Shown: positions 54,077 through 62,163, numbered from the stretch's first letter. The stretch: 64,000 nucleotides of DNA from Alkalibacterium gilvum (GCF_900109085.1 NZ_FNYW01000004.1:23079-87078), one strand, 5' to 3'. Numbers and translations are program-made. The notes: generated by a model from the letters alone, not told the origin.

Positions 54077-54293
54077 GCTGTTCCACCCTCTTTCTTAATT
54101 CCACCAAATACACACTATACGACCATGTGAACAAATAGATGATACGAGGATCAACGTCCGACTGTTTGAAGTATTCCAGCATTTCATCAAACCCTTTACC
54201 ATGAGGGAATGAATAGTCCATCTGTATATCTTTAGCCATGTTTTTTAATGATGATTCATACTCCTGTTTCTCTAGCCACTGAATATATTCCAT
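54039..54293 (-). CDS. Small hypothetical satellite protein
   Basis: An 84-residue protein (MEYIQWLEKQEYESSLKNMA, then a helical, acidic C-terminus ending IREIEEN). ATG after GGAGGAGG. First gene after the candidate origin. Function unknown. Confidence 0.65.
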   Translation of the reverse strand: MEYIQWLEKQEYESSLKNMAKDIQMDYSFPHGKGFDEMLEYFKQSDVDPRIIYLFTWSYSVYLVELRKRVEQLEEEFIREIEEN

Positions 54294-54307
54294 TTTTCCT
54301 CCTCCAG

Positions 54308-54530
54308 CGGTTACAAGTTACACTTTTGTAACCAGCCTAAATGCTTTCATATCAACGCTAAGAGAGGTTTGTAATTTGTAACCGATATTCTCAAACTTTT
54401 CAAACAGCCCCAGTGTATGCAGTCTATTATTTTTCTTTTGATTTTACGGTTACAAGTTACAAAACCCCAACAAACGCCGTCATACCAACGCTAAACGGTG
54501 TAACTTTTGCGTAACTGCTAGGTTACACGT
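54308..54530. other. Candidate satellite replication origin (iteron-like repeats)
   Basis: The non-coding gap after the helicase gene has two repeat blocks. CGGTTACAAGTTACA occurs at 54308-54322 and 54447-54461; AYCAACGCTAA at 54351-54361 and 54484-54494. Further TGTAAC/GTTACA motifs lie at about 54327, 54377, 54500, 54511 and 54521. An A/T-rich stretch (54421-54446) lies between the blocks. In SaPIs the origin lies just downstream of the rep gene and has similar repeats, so this is the likely initiator site. Confidence 0.5.
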
Positions 54531-55864
54531 TTAAAACCTTTCATGACTCTTCCGTTAATTCTCACTGATTGTTTTTTCCAATCTGGCAAGTTACTCATAT
54601 AAAGATTAATCTTGCTCAATACACCATTACTTCCTCTACCGCCACCATCCAAATCAAACACAACTCGAGCAATCTCTTTGGCTGTTGTTCTATCCAGGCC
54701 ATCAGTGCCTTTGTCAGTGTCATTGTCATTCACATACCTGTTGTAATAACTTCGCTTCTGGTAGAGTGTTTTTTGCTCCCAGTCGAACGGTACTAACATT
54801 TCTAAATAGTCCTCGATGTCTTGATAAAACAGCTCCTGTTTGCTGGCATTACGTCTATAATCTTCTGCCATTGTTTCAAAATCGCCACTCATGAATATTT
54901 CCTCGCCTAATTCATAATAGGTTTTGGCTTCAGCCCAAATCTGCTGTACGTCCGATTCAGTTATATCAAACACACTTTTTACTGGTTCGTTATCAAGTGG
55001 GATCGGATAAAAGCGTCTGCTCCCTGTCAGATCGGAAAGATATTCATTGTTATTCGTTGTGCCGATAAAAACGCTCGTACGCTTGAATTTCTTTGTTATA
55101 CGATCATAAGGAAGTCGGATGTCATCGCTTGTCGCACTCAAAAAGTTCTTTATTTTGTCGTTATCTGTTTTCTTCATGCTGGAGAGTTCGCCCAGCTCAA
55201 TGATCCATTTACCAATTAACTGTTGGTAATCATCTTTGGAATCACCTAGAGCGTTCAAGCTGTCAGTGAAGAATTCTCCGCCTAACTTACTGGCCAGCGT
55301 TGACTTACCACGCCCTTGCTTACCATTTAACACTGGTACGATCTCAAACTTCACACCTGGCTCATAAATACGAGCGATCGCACCCACCAGCCATTTTTTA
55401 GTTACTTCCTTAACGTATTCATTATTTTCAGCACCTAAATAATCAATGAAGATACGAGAGGCTCGCTTCACGCCATCCCACTTTTCTGCTTCAATCTTTT
55501 CTTTGACAGGATGGTAGGCCTTTTTATTTCGGCTTACTAACTCCAGCATGGCCAGTACATCATCTTTTGAGAAAGTCACATCATGTTGTTTATCTATATT
55601 CAGCCTCACTGAATGGATAAATGAATCATCAATCGGCTCTTTCTCTTCGCCAAATGTTATAAGGTGTCTAAACTCATCATAGCCAATCACATCTATGCCA
55701 GGCGTGTTCTCGATGGCTATTTGTAAATTAGCAAAGGACTTCTTCACTCCGCCATACTGATTAAGCCTGAATAAAGAATGGACTTTGTTTGCATTTTTCA
55801 GTTTTTCGTTGTGTTTTTCCGCCTCTTTAGCTAAATCATTCGGAAGTTTCTTTTTCTTCTGCAC
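54518..55864 (-). CDS. VirE-type replicative helicase/ATPase of the satellite
   Basis: A 448-residue protein of the virulence-associated E family found in phage satellites. Walker A GKQGRGKST near 180, Walker B-like WIIELGELSSM, and the sensor stretch VFIGTTNNNEYLSDLTGSRRFYPI are clear. It should act as an SF3/AAA-type helicase with the primase encoded just upstream. GTG start at 55864 after AAGGAGGGAGC. Confidence 0.8.
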   Translation of the reverse strand: MQKKKKLPNDLAKEAEKHNEKLKNANKVHSLFRLNQYGGVKKSFANLQIAIENTPGIDVIGYDEFRHLITFGEEKEPIDDSFIHSVRLNIDKQHDVTFSKDDVLAMLELVSRNKKAYHPVKEKIEAEKWDGVKRASRIFIDYLGAENNEYVKEVTKKWLVGAIARIYEPGVKFEIVPVLNGKQGRGKSTLASKLGGEFFTDSLNALGDSKDDYQQLIGKWIIELGELSSMKKTDNDKIKNFLSATSDDIRLPYDRITKKFKRTSVFIGTTNNNEYLSDLTGSRRFYPIPLDNEPVKSVFDITESDVQQIWAEAKTYYELGEEIFMSGDFETMAEDYRRNASKQELFYQDIEDYLEMLVPFDWEQKTLYQKRSYYNRYVNDNDTDKGTDGLDRTTAKEIARVVFDLDGGGRGSNGVLSKINLYMSNLPDWKKQSVRINGRVMKGFKRVT

Positions 55865-56749
55865 TTAATCAGCTCCCTCCTTTTCCATTTTCTCAACGTC
55901 TTTTTTCAATATGCTTCGAAAAGTCTTATTCACCTCTTCATCATCGAGCGGTTCTTCAAAGCTATATTCGTTAATGATATAAGCGTATGAATAAACCGCT
56001 TCGGCTGTCATGCCTAATGAAAACATCTTGCCGATCAATTTAGTAAGATGAACATTTCTCGAGCCTTTCTCAACTGGATCAATCAAGCTTTCTAAGAATT
56101 CAGCTGTAAAGGTTCGCTTCCTGGAGTATTGCACCGTAAAAGCTGGCTTGCTTCTGTCTTTCTTCTTTGCAGTCCGTTCTGCCATCTTCTCGATGGCGTT
56201 GTCGATTTTCAGAACACCTTTACCCTCGTTGTAGATACATTTATCAAGATATGATTCTTCATCTTCAAACGTGACTTTTAGCCCCATTGCTTGACTCCAT
56301 GTTTCGCTGGCCTGGTCATATGGGAGTCCGATATGATCGGTAACGAATTTTATTAGAGGAGTGTTCTCTTCCTTAGTGAATGGTCTATCTGTCTTAATGA
56401 TTAAGCGATAACGTGTTCCAGCCATGCCATGCCTTATGGATGGATAAGCATAGAAAGTCAGAGCGTTTATTTTATTTAGTAAATGAGATTCAAACTCTTC
56501 TGCTGTAAGATCCAGGCCATCATAATCAATGGCCAGGAGTGTTTTCCTTAACAGTGTTTTATTACTCCTTATCGGTTCAGATAGCTCTCCAGAGATGAAA
56601 TAATAAGCTCTCAGACGCTTGATAACGTCCACCGATGAAACATCTTCAAACGTTGTTATTTTGCTGTTCACTATCGTTTCGAAGTCATCTAACTCCGATT
56701 TTACTGGCGTTAAGTTCTTTGTTTCATAGCCCTTTGATATATAAATCAA
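55865..56749 (-). CDS. AEP-type primase of the satellite
   Basis: A 294-residue protein. Residues about 70-140 have the archaeo-eukaryotic primase pattern: AIDYDGLD (acidic metal ligands) and YAYPSIRHGMAGTRYRLIIK. A PriCT-like C-terminal domain (VHLTKLIGKMFSLGMTAEAV) follows. TTG start overlapping the upstream stop; weak binding site AAGTGAG. With the VirE-type helicase downstream it forms the replication module. Confidence 0.7.
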   Translation of the reverse strand: MIYISKGYETKNLTPVKSELDDFETIVNSKITTFEDVSSVDVIKRLRAYYFISGELSEPIRSNKTLLRKTLLAIDYDGLDLTAEEFESHLLNKINALTFYAYPSIRHGMAGTRYRLIIKTDRPFTKEENTPLIKFVTDHIGLPYDQASETWSQAMGLKVTFEDEESYLDKCIYNEGKGVLKIDNAIEKMAERTAKKKDRSKPAFTVQYSRKRTFTAEFLESLIDPVEKGSRNVHLTKLIGKMFSLGMTAEAVYSYAYIINEYSFEEPLDDEEVNKTFRSILKKDVEKMEKEGAD

Positions 56750-57036
56750 TCATCGCTCACTTCTTTCAGTTTGAAGAGGTCACGCTTTGCATTTTCGACA
56801 CTACCTCTAATTTCTGAAAGCATTCTTTTAGAGAGATTGAACATCGTTTCTTGTCGATTACGTAACCGCTGGAATTCATAAAGGAAGAACATCAAATCAT
56901 TCTCGTTCTTAGTTTTTTCGTATTGCATGAATAAATCGTCCAGCTCATCTATGTTATCTTGTAGCTGGCTTAAAAGACTGTCTAAATATTCCACCTGATC
57001 CATTTCTAATTCGTTGATTATTGACTTTTTATTCAT
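56746..57036 (-). CDS. Small coiled-coil satellite protein
   Basis: A 96-residue protein rich in Leu, Glu and Asp (DSLLSQLQDNIDELDDLFMQ), predicted helical. ATG after AAAGGAG with a long spacer (about 12 nt). Function unknown. Confidence 0.65.
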   Translation of the reverse strand: MNKKSIINELEMDQVEYLDSLLSQLQDNIDELDDLFMQYEKTKNENDLMFFLYEFQRLRNRQETMFNLSKRMLSEIRGSVENAKRDLFKLKEVSDD

Positions 57037-57124
57037 TTTAAAATTCGCTCCTTTAGTTGATTTTGAGCGATATTTTCGGTATAATTTATAAAGAGATGTA
57101 ATTACACCTTAGGTTATCGCAGAC

Positions 57125-57274
57125 CTATCTTTCCGCCTTTGACACTGCCATGTCATTGGCTTTTTTTATGCATTCAGTTTCCAATTTCCATTCTTTTATA
57201 GCTACATTCATCATCTCTCTAGCAAAAATGCCACTGATAAAAAATACAACTGCCACGAATACAAAAACGATCAT
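57125..57274 (-). CDS. 49-aa membrane peptide of the satellite
   Basis: ATG at 57274 after AAAGGAGGTGCAATAGAT. N-terminal hydrophobic helix (MIVFVFVAVVFFISGIFA), then a charged amphipathic tail ending NDMAVSKAER and TAG at 57125. Strong binding site and coding-like composition; function unknown. Confidence 0.6.
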   Translation of the reverse strand: MIVFVFVAVVFFISGIFAREMMNVAIKEWKLETECIKKANDMAVSKAER

Positions 57275-57276
57275 AT

Positions 57277-57480
57277 CTATTGCACCTCCTTTAATTCTCG
57301 ATTGAGATTCTGAATAAGTTGAATCATGTAATCTAACTGGAGTTCTGTTTCATCTGCTGGGAATGCAGTCCAGTCTGAAGTGAAGCTTTTCCCTGTCGCT
57401 TTCAAAAATGATACTGATACCATTAACTTCTGTAATGTTTCTTCAATGACTTCAATTTCTTCTTGTGTCTTTATCGCCAT
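57277..57480 (-). CDS. Small hypothetical satellite protein
   Basis: A 67-residue protein (MAIKTQEEIEVIEETLQKLM, ending NLNRELKEVQ). The ATG at 57480 follows AAAGGAG; codons upstream in frame overlap that site. Its start overlaps the preceding gene. Confidence 0.6.
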   Translation of the reverse strand: MAIKTQEEIEVIEETLQKLMVSVSFLKATGKSFTSDWTAFPADETELQLDYMIQLIQNLNRELKEVQ

Positions 57481-57622
57481 GTAATTCTCCTTTCTCCTTT
57501 TCGTCAATTTTTCTCAAGCCATTCATAATACCTTTGATATAGAATTCTTCGAATGCCCAATCTATCTGGAGATACTTTTCCATATGCTCCAATATAATCA
57601 TGGCCTTTTCATCATTCTTCAT
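57452..57622 (-). CDS. Small hypothetical satellite protein
   Basis: A 56-residue protein (MKNDEKAMIILEHMEKYLQI, WAFEEFYIKGIMNGLRKI). The ATG at 57622 follows GGAAAGGCGGAAAAATA. Function unknown. Confidence 0.55.
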   Translation of the reverse strand: MKNDEKAMIILEHMEKYLQIDWAFEEFYIKGIMNGLRKIDEKEKGELHGDKDTRRN

Positions 57623-57690
57623 TATTTTTCCGCCTTTCCATAGCACCTGTACCAGCCAAAAAGTCATAGTCCGTTCTTCCCTAGCTCCAA

Positions 57691-57774
57691 CTAATCTGCT
57701 TTTCTTCCTATCACATCAACACCTTTCATGGTTTTCCTCGCCATTTCTGCATATTCTGTTGCACTAATACCCAA
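57691..57774 (-). CDS. Possible 27-aa satellite peptide
   Basis: A short frame of coding-like composition (GISATEYAEMARKTMKGVDV) ending TAG at 57691. Start uncertain: TTG at 57774 after GAGCGGAAA. The 57668-57799 gap would otherwise be empty. Confidence 0.3.
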   Translation of the reverse strand: MGISATEYAEMARKTMKGVDVIGRKAD

Positions 57775-57799
57775 TATTTCCGCTCGCCCAGCGGTGTAT

Positions 57800-58078
57800 T
57801 TATTTTTTGAAACTTCTTAAAAATTCGATTAATTCCTTTTTCTCAATCATCTTTTTCCCACCGATATGGATGTAAGAAAGATCATAATCTCTTATCCAGC
57901 TCATCAGTGTGTTATGACTCACCCCAACAAATTCAGCACTCTCCTGGAGATTCATAAATTCTTTAGAGTGAAGTTCTTGCTTCGATAGTTCAGCCAGCAC
58001 GTGCTTAGCCGATTTGATAAAAAGCTCCTGGAGTTCTTCTTCCAGCTCACTTGTTATATCTAAATGAAGTTTTGCCAT
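57800..58078 (-). CDS. Excisionase-like HTH protein
   Basis: A 92-residue protein with an acidic helical N-terminus and a C-terminal MerR/Xis-type winged helix (MNLQESAEFVGVSHNTLMSW, LSYIHIGGKKMIEKKELIEF). ATG at 58078 after GGAGGTGAATGCA. Position next to the lysogeny switch fits an excision factor. Confidence 0.7.
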   Translation of the reverse strand: MAKLHLDITSELEEELQELFIKSAKHVLAELSKQELHSKEFMNLQESAEFVGVSHNTLMSWIRDYDLSYIHIGGKKMIEKKELIEFLRSFKK

Positions 58079-58096
58079 TGCATTCACCTCCTTTTA

Positions 58097-58318
58097 TTAA
58101 CTTTTGCTAACTTCTTGATCAAAAAAAAGTTTGTCTATTGTCAATTCTGGTTCTATTTCTTTAAATAGATCCAACAATAATACTTTTTCAAAATCGTTGA
58201 AACTTCTTCGCCCATTTTCTTTTGCAGATAACGATTGAGGCGTTATTTCAAGAATATCAGCTAACTGCTTCTGATTGTATCCTCCCATAGTTCTATACCC
58301 TCGCACCTTGTTCTTCAT
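58097..58318 (-). CDS. Cro-like XRE-family regulator
   Basis: A 73-residue HTH_3 protein (YNQKQLADILEITPQSLSAK). ATG after GGAGAGG. First gene of the leftward operon and divergent from the repressor; a third copy of the operator motif overlaps its stop codon at 58097-58111. Confidence 0.75.
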   Translation of the reverse strand: MKNKVRGYRTMGGYNQKQLADILEITPQSLSAKENGRRSFNDFEKVLLLDLFKEIEPELTIDKLFFDQEVSKS

Positions 58319-58345
58319 ATGATCACATCCTCTCCAATTGATTTA

Positions 58346-58436
58346 TTAACTTTTGTTAACCTACACGCATTATCTCACAATACTTAGATTAAAGCAACAC
58401 TTTTTGTTTACTTTTCTTAACTTTTTGTTTATACTA
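58346..58436. promoter_or_regulatory. Divergent lysogeny-switch promoters and operators
   Basis: Leftward promoter: TTGCTT (58392-58397), 17 bp, GATAAT (58369-58374) on the minus strand. Rightward promoter: TTTACT (58407-58412), 17 bp, TATACT (58430-58435). Operator-like motifs TTAACTTTTGTTAAC (58346-58360) and TTTACTTTTCTTAAC (58407-58421) flank them, and TTAACTTTTGCTAAC occurs at 58097-58111. The repressor is expected to bind these. Confidence 0.65.
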
Positions 58437-58456
58437 TGATTATGGAGGTGTGATTA

Positions 58457-59119
58457 TTGATAAATAACAATGCAGTAGCTTCTAGAATAAAACAAATCAG
58501 GAATAATAACGGTTGGACTCTGGAGCAACTAGGAGAAAGGCTTAATGCTAGTAAAGTTAGTGTTCACAACTGGGAGAATGCTCGAAATCTACCAAATAAA
58601 AAACGGTTGAAGCAAATAGCTGATTTAGGTGGAACTTCTGTTGACTATCTTTTATATGGAGATATTGAAAATTTTGCTCGATCTGTATTTATAGAAGAGA
58701 TGGAATCATTCTTGGATAAATTAAGAAATAAAGATAACTCACAATATATTGTTAAATACTTCAGCGTTAAGGAAGCTGGTAATGAGTTCGATCATTGGTT
58801 AGAAGAGAATATCGAACAATTAGATTATAACGATGAGAGAGTCAGACAAGTTTGTCGAGAGATTGTTCGCAATGTTATTGAAAGAAACAAAAAGAACGAT
58901 AAAAAAGACGAGGCTCAAGTTCTTCATGATACTGCTTATAAAATAATGGGAATCTCCAACCAGCTGAGATTAGAATATTATGAAATAGTCGATGTTAAGG
59001 GTGAGGAGGTCTTGTCTATAAAAGACGGGTTTCACGAATCAGCCTTTGATACTGCACAATCAATTATTGACGAGGCTGGAATGAAGATTTTAGCTCTTAA
59101 AGATATTATTAAAGACTAG
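58457..59119 (+). CDS. XRE-family satellite repressor (Stl/cI-like)
   Basis: A 220-residue protein: N-terminal HTH_3 (NGWTLEQLGERLNASKVSVH) and a helical C-terminal domain without the Ser/Lys peptidase residues of LexA-type repressors, so induction is probably by an anti-repressor protein, as for SaPI Stl. TTG start at 58457 after GGAGGTG. It is followed by the integrase. Confidence 0.75.
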   Translation: MINNNAVASRIKQIRNNNGWTLEQLGERLNASKVSVHNWENARNLPNKKRLKQIADLGGTSVDYLLYGDIENFARSVFIEEMESFLDKLRNKDNSQYIVKYFSVKEAGNEFDHWLEENIEQLDYNDERVRQVCREIVRNVIERNKKNDKKDEAQVLHDTAYKIMGISNQLRLEYYEIVDVKGEEVLSIKDGFHESAFDTAQSIIDEAGMKILALKDIIKD

Positions 59120-59169
59120 CCCTTTACATACCCCAGCCCAGCGGTGTGAATCAAGGGAGAGAACAAATC

Positions 59170-60312
59170 ATGTTACAAATTAAAACTTATCAGAAGAAAG
59201 ACGGAAACACTTATTACAAGTTTCAAACGTATCTGGGAGTGGATAACGCTGGCAAGCCTGTCAGAGCCTCCAGAAGTGGTTTTTCGAGCAAATCAGAAGC
59301 ACGTAAGGAAGCTATGCGATTAAAGGCAGAGTTCCAGGAGCAAGGTTATCAGAAGCCTGTCTATGATACATTTGAAGAGATGTATGAGTTATGGTTCAAA
59401 GTGATTTATCGTGAAGATGTGAAAGAAAGCACTGCTGTCAAAACTCGTGAAATGTTTGATAATCATATATTGAAAGACTTAGGCCAGCTACGTATTCAGG
59501 CCATCACACCAGCACAGTGCCAGGAGGCTGTATTCAAATGGTCGGAGCGTATAACCAAAGCTAAGGCCATGAAGAATTACTGTAAGAGAATCTTCGACTA
59601 TGCCATCACATTAGATAAGATACGCCATAACCCTATGGATCGTGTACATGTGCCAAAAAAGAAAACAGATAAGAAGCGTGAGGTTAACTTCTACACCAAA
59701 GAAGAATTGAAGCTGTTCCTGGAGTACGTGAAAGAAGATGTCAACCCTCGCTGGTATCCACTGTTTCGCTTGCTGGCCTTTAGTGGTATGCGAAAAGGTG
59801 AAGCTCTTGCATTAGAATGGCGTGATATTAACCTCGAAGATAAGACAGTTACCATCAATAAAACCTTATCACGTGGAGAGAATAACTCGCTCATCATTCA
59901 AAGCACCAAAACTAGTGCTGGAGAGCGTACCATCTCATTAGATGATATAACACTCAATGTCTTGAAAGAATGGCGTAAGAAGCAACGTCTGGACTATTTA
60001 AAGTTAGGAATCAACACGAATAAGCCAGGCCAATTGTTATTCAGTACGTACGATAATGAATTCATCCAGCACTCCAATATCACCTCGTTCATGAATAAGA
60101 TTATAAAAGAGAATGGCTTGAAACGGATCACGCCTCATCAGCTTAGACACACCCACTGTTCTATATTGTTTGAAGCTGGAGCTAAACCAATAGACGTGAA
60201 AGAAAGACTAGGCCACTCTTCCATTGACGTGACTATGAATATCTATACTCACGTAACTGAACAATCTAAAGAAGAAACTGCTAACATATTCGCTCAACAC
60301 GTAGGCTTCTAG
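59170..60312 (+). CDS. int: Tyrosine-recombinase integrase
   Basis: A 380-residue phage-type integrase: arm-binding N-terminus (LQIKTYQKKDGNTYYKFQ), SAM-like core-binding domain, and catalytic domain with Arg in SGMRKGEALALEW, HQLRHTHCSILFEAG, GHSSIDVTMNIYTHV (nucleophile Tyr). The ATG at 59170 follows AAGGGAGAG. It lies at the tRNA end of the island and recombines the 14-bp att core. Confidence 0.92.
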   Translation: MLQIKTYQKKDGNTYYKFQTYLGVDNAGKPVRASRSGFSSKSEARKEAMRLKAEFQEQGYQKPVYDTFEEMYELWFKVIYREDVKESTAVKTREMFDNHILKDLGQLRIQAITPAQCQEAVFKWSERITKAKAMKNYCKRIFDYAITLDKIRHNPMDRVHVPKKKTDKKREVNFYTKEELKLFLEYVKEDVNPRWYPLFRLLAFSGMRKGEALALEWRDINLEDKTVTINKTLSRGENNSLIIQSTKTSAGERTISLDDITLNVLKEWRKKQRLDYLKLGINTNKPGQLLFSTYDNEFIQHSNITSFMNKIIKENGLKRITPHQLRHTHCSILFEAGAKPIDVKERLGHSSIDVTMNIYTHVTEQSKEETANIFAQHVGF

Positions 60313-60382
60313 GTATAACTACCGATGAATCAATCTGAAATAGCCTTAGAATCGCCCTCACAACTCCAGGAGAACAAAAAAA

Positions 60383-60412
60383 AGAGAGTATCTAATTGTA
60401 TAGACACTCTCT
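60383..60412. terminator. Hairpin between integrase and tRNA
   Basis: AGAGAGTATCTA and TAGACACTCTCT pair over 12 bp with one G-T; on the minus strand eight T follow, so it stops leftward transcription from the tRNA side. Confidence 0.7.
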
Positions 60413-60501
60413 CTTCTTCTGCTTTAATATCGTATCGGATCAGCTCATTTTTACGAGAACATCTATTCGTATGCAACACTACCATGCAACAAATAAAAAA
60501 T

Positions 60502-60552
60502 AAGCCCTCAAAACGTTCACTGATTGCTGTCAAATCAACGTTTGTAAGGCTT
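60502..60552 (-). terminator. Island-borne look-alike of the host tRNA terminator
   Basis: On the minus strand AAGCCTTACAAACGTTGATT and AACGTTTTGAGGGCTT form a stem downstream of the tRNA. It resembles the host terminator at 50809-50856 (AAGCCTTAAAACGTTGATG) in arm sequence and position relative to the att core. Confidence 0.8.
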
Positions 60553-60567
60553 ATTACTTTAATATGA

Positions 60568-60581
60568 ATGGTCGCTACTGG
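60568..60581. repeat. attR of the phage satellite
   Basis: ATGGTCGCTACTGG, containing the last 13 bases of the tRNA-Val gene, identical to attL at 50872-50885. Confidence 0.85.
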
Positions 60582-60641
60582 GCTCGAACCAGTGACCCCT
60601 ACCTTGTCGAGGTAGTGCTCTCCCAACTGAGCTAAGCAACC
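60569..60641 (-). tRNA. tRNA-Val (anticodon GAC)
   Basis: A complete 73-nt cloverleaf. Acceptor GGTTGCT/AGCGACC (one U-G), D arm GCTC/GAGC, anticodon stem CTACC/GGTAG with loop TCGACAA, variable GGGTC, T arm ACTGG/CCAGT with loop TTCGAGC, discriminator A. CCA is not encoded. Position 33 is C instead of the near-universal U. The satellite is inserted at its 3' end. Confidence 0.85.
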
Positions 60642-60778
60642 GTATTGGGTTATTCCTATTTGATTATACAAGACGACATGACAAATGTAAACCTTTTTTA
60701 AAGTTTATACACTCTTGCTTTTCTTTTCTCAAGGAATCGTTCATAATAGAAGAGACAGAGTAAGGAAGGACCGATACA

Positions 60779-62083
60779 ATGGATACGACATACTTAAAAA
60801 AATTTTACAAAAAAAAGCATGATGATAAAATAAATGCTCTATTTTTAGCCGACGTTATTTCTAAACAAGAAAAAGATGTCCTTTTAAATCGAACGTTAGA
60901 ACTCGATTCGGATACTGCTAATCATATGATTGAAAACTATGTTGGTAATTATTCTATGCCTTTGGGTGTGGCAATGAATTATATCATTGATCAGGAAGAA
61001 TTGGTTGTCCCAATGGCAATAGAAGAACCTTCTGTTATTGCTGCTTCGAGTTTCGCTGCAAAAATCATCGGGTCAGCTGGCGGTTTCAAAACAACGGTTA
61101 CCGGGAGAATGATGATTGGTCAACTGACCTTAAAAGCTGTACCAAATCTTGAAGTTGCTGAACAGAAAATTAAAGAAGCAAAAAAAGACATTTTAAGTCG
61201 CGCAAATGAAGCACATCCGTCTATTGTCAAACGAGGTGGGGGAGCAAAAAATCTGGAGGTTCGTATACTTACAGATGATACAAATAATAATATTCCAACA
61301 TACTTATCTGTACATGTTCACATCAGCACTCAAGAAGCGATGGGGGCAAATATTGTTAATACAATGATGGAAAGTATTGCTCCTTATCTTGAAGAATTAA
61401 CTCAAGGAAAAGCTCTGCTTCGTATACTGACAAACTATGCAACGGAGTGCCTGGCCACGTCAACGTGTGTTATCCCTGCTCATAAGCTTAAAACTGGGGA
61501 GTTTTCAGGTGAAGAAGTTAGAGATCGTATCATTGAAGCAACTCAGATTGCTACAATAGATCCTTACCGAGCAGTGACCCATAACAAAGGAATTATGAAT
61601 GGTGTAGACGCTGTTGTTCTTGCTTCAGGTAATGACTGGCGAGCAATTGAAGCGGGCGTGCATGCTTATGCCAGCCGTTCTGGTCAATACCGTTCCTTAA
61701 CGTCCTGGACAAAAAACGATGCGGGTGACTTAGTTGGTGAACTCACTCTTCCGCTTCCTGTAGGGACTGTTGGCGGTTCGATTTCAATCCATCCTGGCGC
61801 CAAGTTAGCTCATTCAATTATGGGGCATCCAAACGCTCCTAAACTTGAACGAATCATTGTCTCAGTTGGTCTCGCTCAGAACTTTGCAGCAGTCAGAGCG
61901 CTTGTTACAGAGGGCATTCAAAAAGGCCACATGGGGCTACACGCGAGGTCATTGGCCATCAGCGCCGGAGCTAAAGGTGATCACATTCAGCAAGTCGCTG
62001 ACATCCTCAAGCACTCAAAACATAAAAATCTACAACGTGCTAAGAATATTTTACTTAATATACTGGAAGAATTTGAAAAATAA
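60779..62083 (+). CDS. mvaA: Class II hydroxymethylglutaryl-CoA reductase
   Basis: A 434-residue mevalonate-pathway enzyme converting HMG-CoA to mevalonate. It has the catalytic Glu region ENYVGNYSMPLGVAMN, SAGGFKTTVTGRMMIGQ, MGANIVNTMMESIAPYL, HNKGIMNGVDAVVLASGNDW (catalytic Asp) and the C-terminal GHMGLHARSLAISAGAKG with the general acid His. ATG after AAGGAAGG. Stands alone with its own terminator; typical of Lactobacillales, which make isoprenoids by this route. Confidence 0.95.
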   Translation: MDTTYLKKFYKKKHDDKINALFLADVISKQEKDVLLNRTLELDSDTANHMIENYVGNYSMPLGVAMNYIIDQEELVVPMAIEEPSVIAASSFAAKIIGSAGGFKTTVTGRMMIGQLTLKAVPNLEVAEQKIKEAKKDILSRANEAHPSIVKRGGGAKNLEVRILTDDTNNNIPTYLSVHVHISTQEAMGANIVNTMMESIAPYLEELTQGKALLRILTNYATECLATSTCVIPAHKLKTGEFSGEEVRDRIIEATQIATIDPYRAVTHNKGIMNGVDAVVLASGNDWRAIEAGVHAYASRSGQYRSLTSWTKNDAGDLVGELTLPLPVGTVGGSISIHPGAKLAHSIMGHPNAPKLERIIVSVGLAQNFAAVRALVTEGIQKGHMGLHARSLAISAGAKGDHIQQVADILKHSKHKNLQRAKNILLNILEEFEK

Positions 62084-62116
62084 AAAAGCCTACCAATCAC
62101 GTTTTCAGCATTAATA

Positions 62117-62163
62117 AAGAGAAAGCCCCAGCACTTATATTAAAATACTGGGGCTTTCTCTTT
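62117..62163. terminator. Bidirectional terminator
   Basis: AAGAGAAAGCCCCAG and CTGGGGCTTTCTCTT form a perfect 15-bp stem between the convergent mvaA and copper ATPase genes. Confidence 0.9.

Larger units (their letters stand above)
50872..60581. mobile_element. PICI-like phage satellite integrated in tRNA-Val
   Basis: A 9.7-kb element bounded by 14-bp direct repeats. Integrase and repressor face right; all other genes face left from a divergent promoter: Cro-like and excisionase-like HTH proteins, small genes, primase, VirE-type helicase, candidate origin, TerS-like protein and small genes. No capsid, tail, portal, large terminase or lysis genes are present. This order (int-repressor / xis-pri-rep-ori-terS) is that of phage-inducible chromosomal islands of Gram-positive cocci. 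The helper phage is unknown. Confidence 0.8.

Noticed and set aside
50872-60581. Remnant prophage
   Set aside because: The gene order is complete for a satellite and no structural gene fragments are present; a defective phage would normally leave some.
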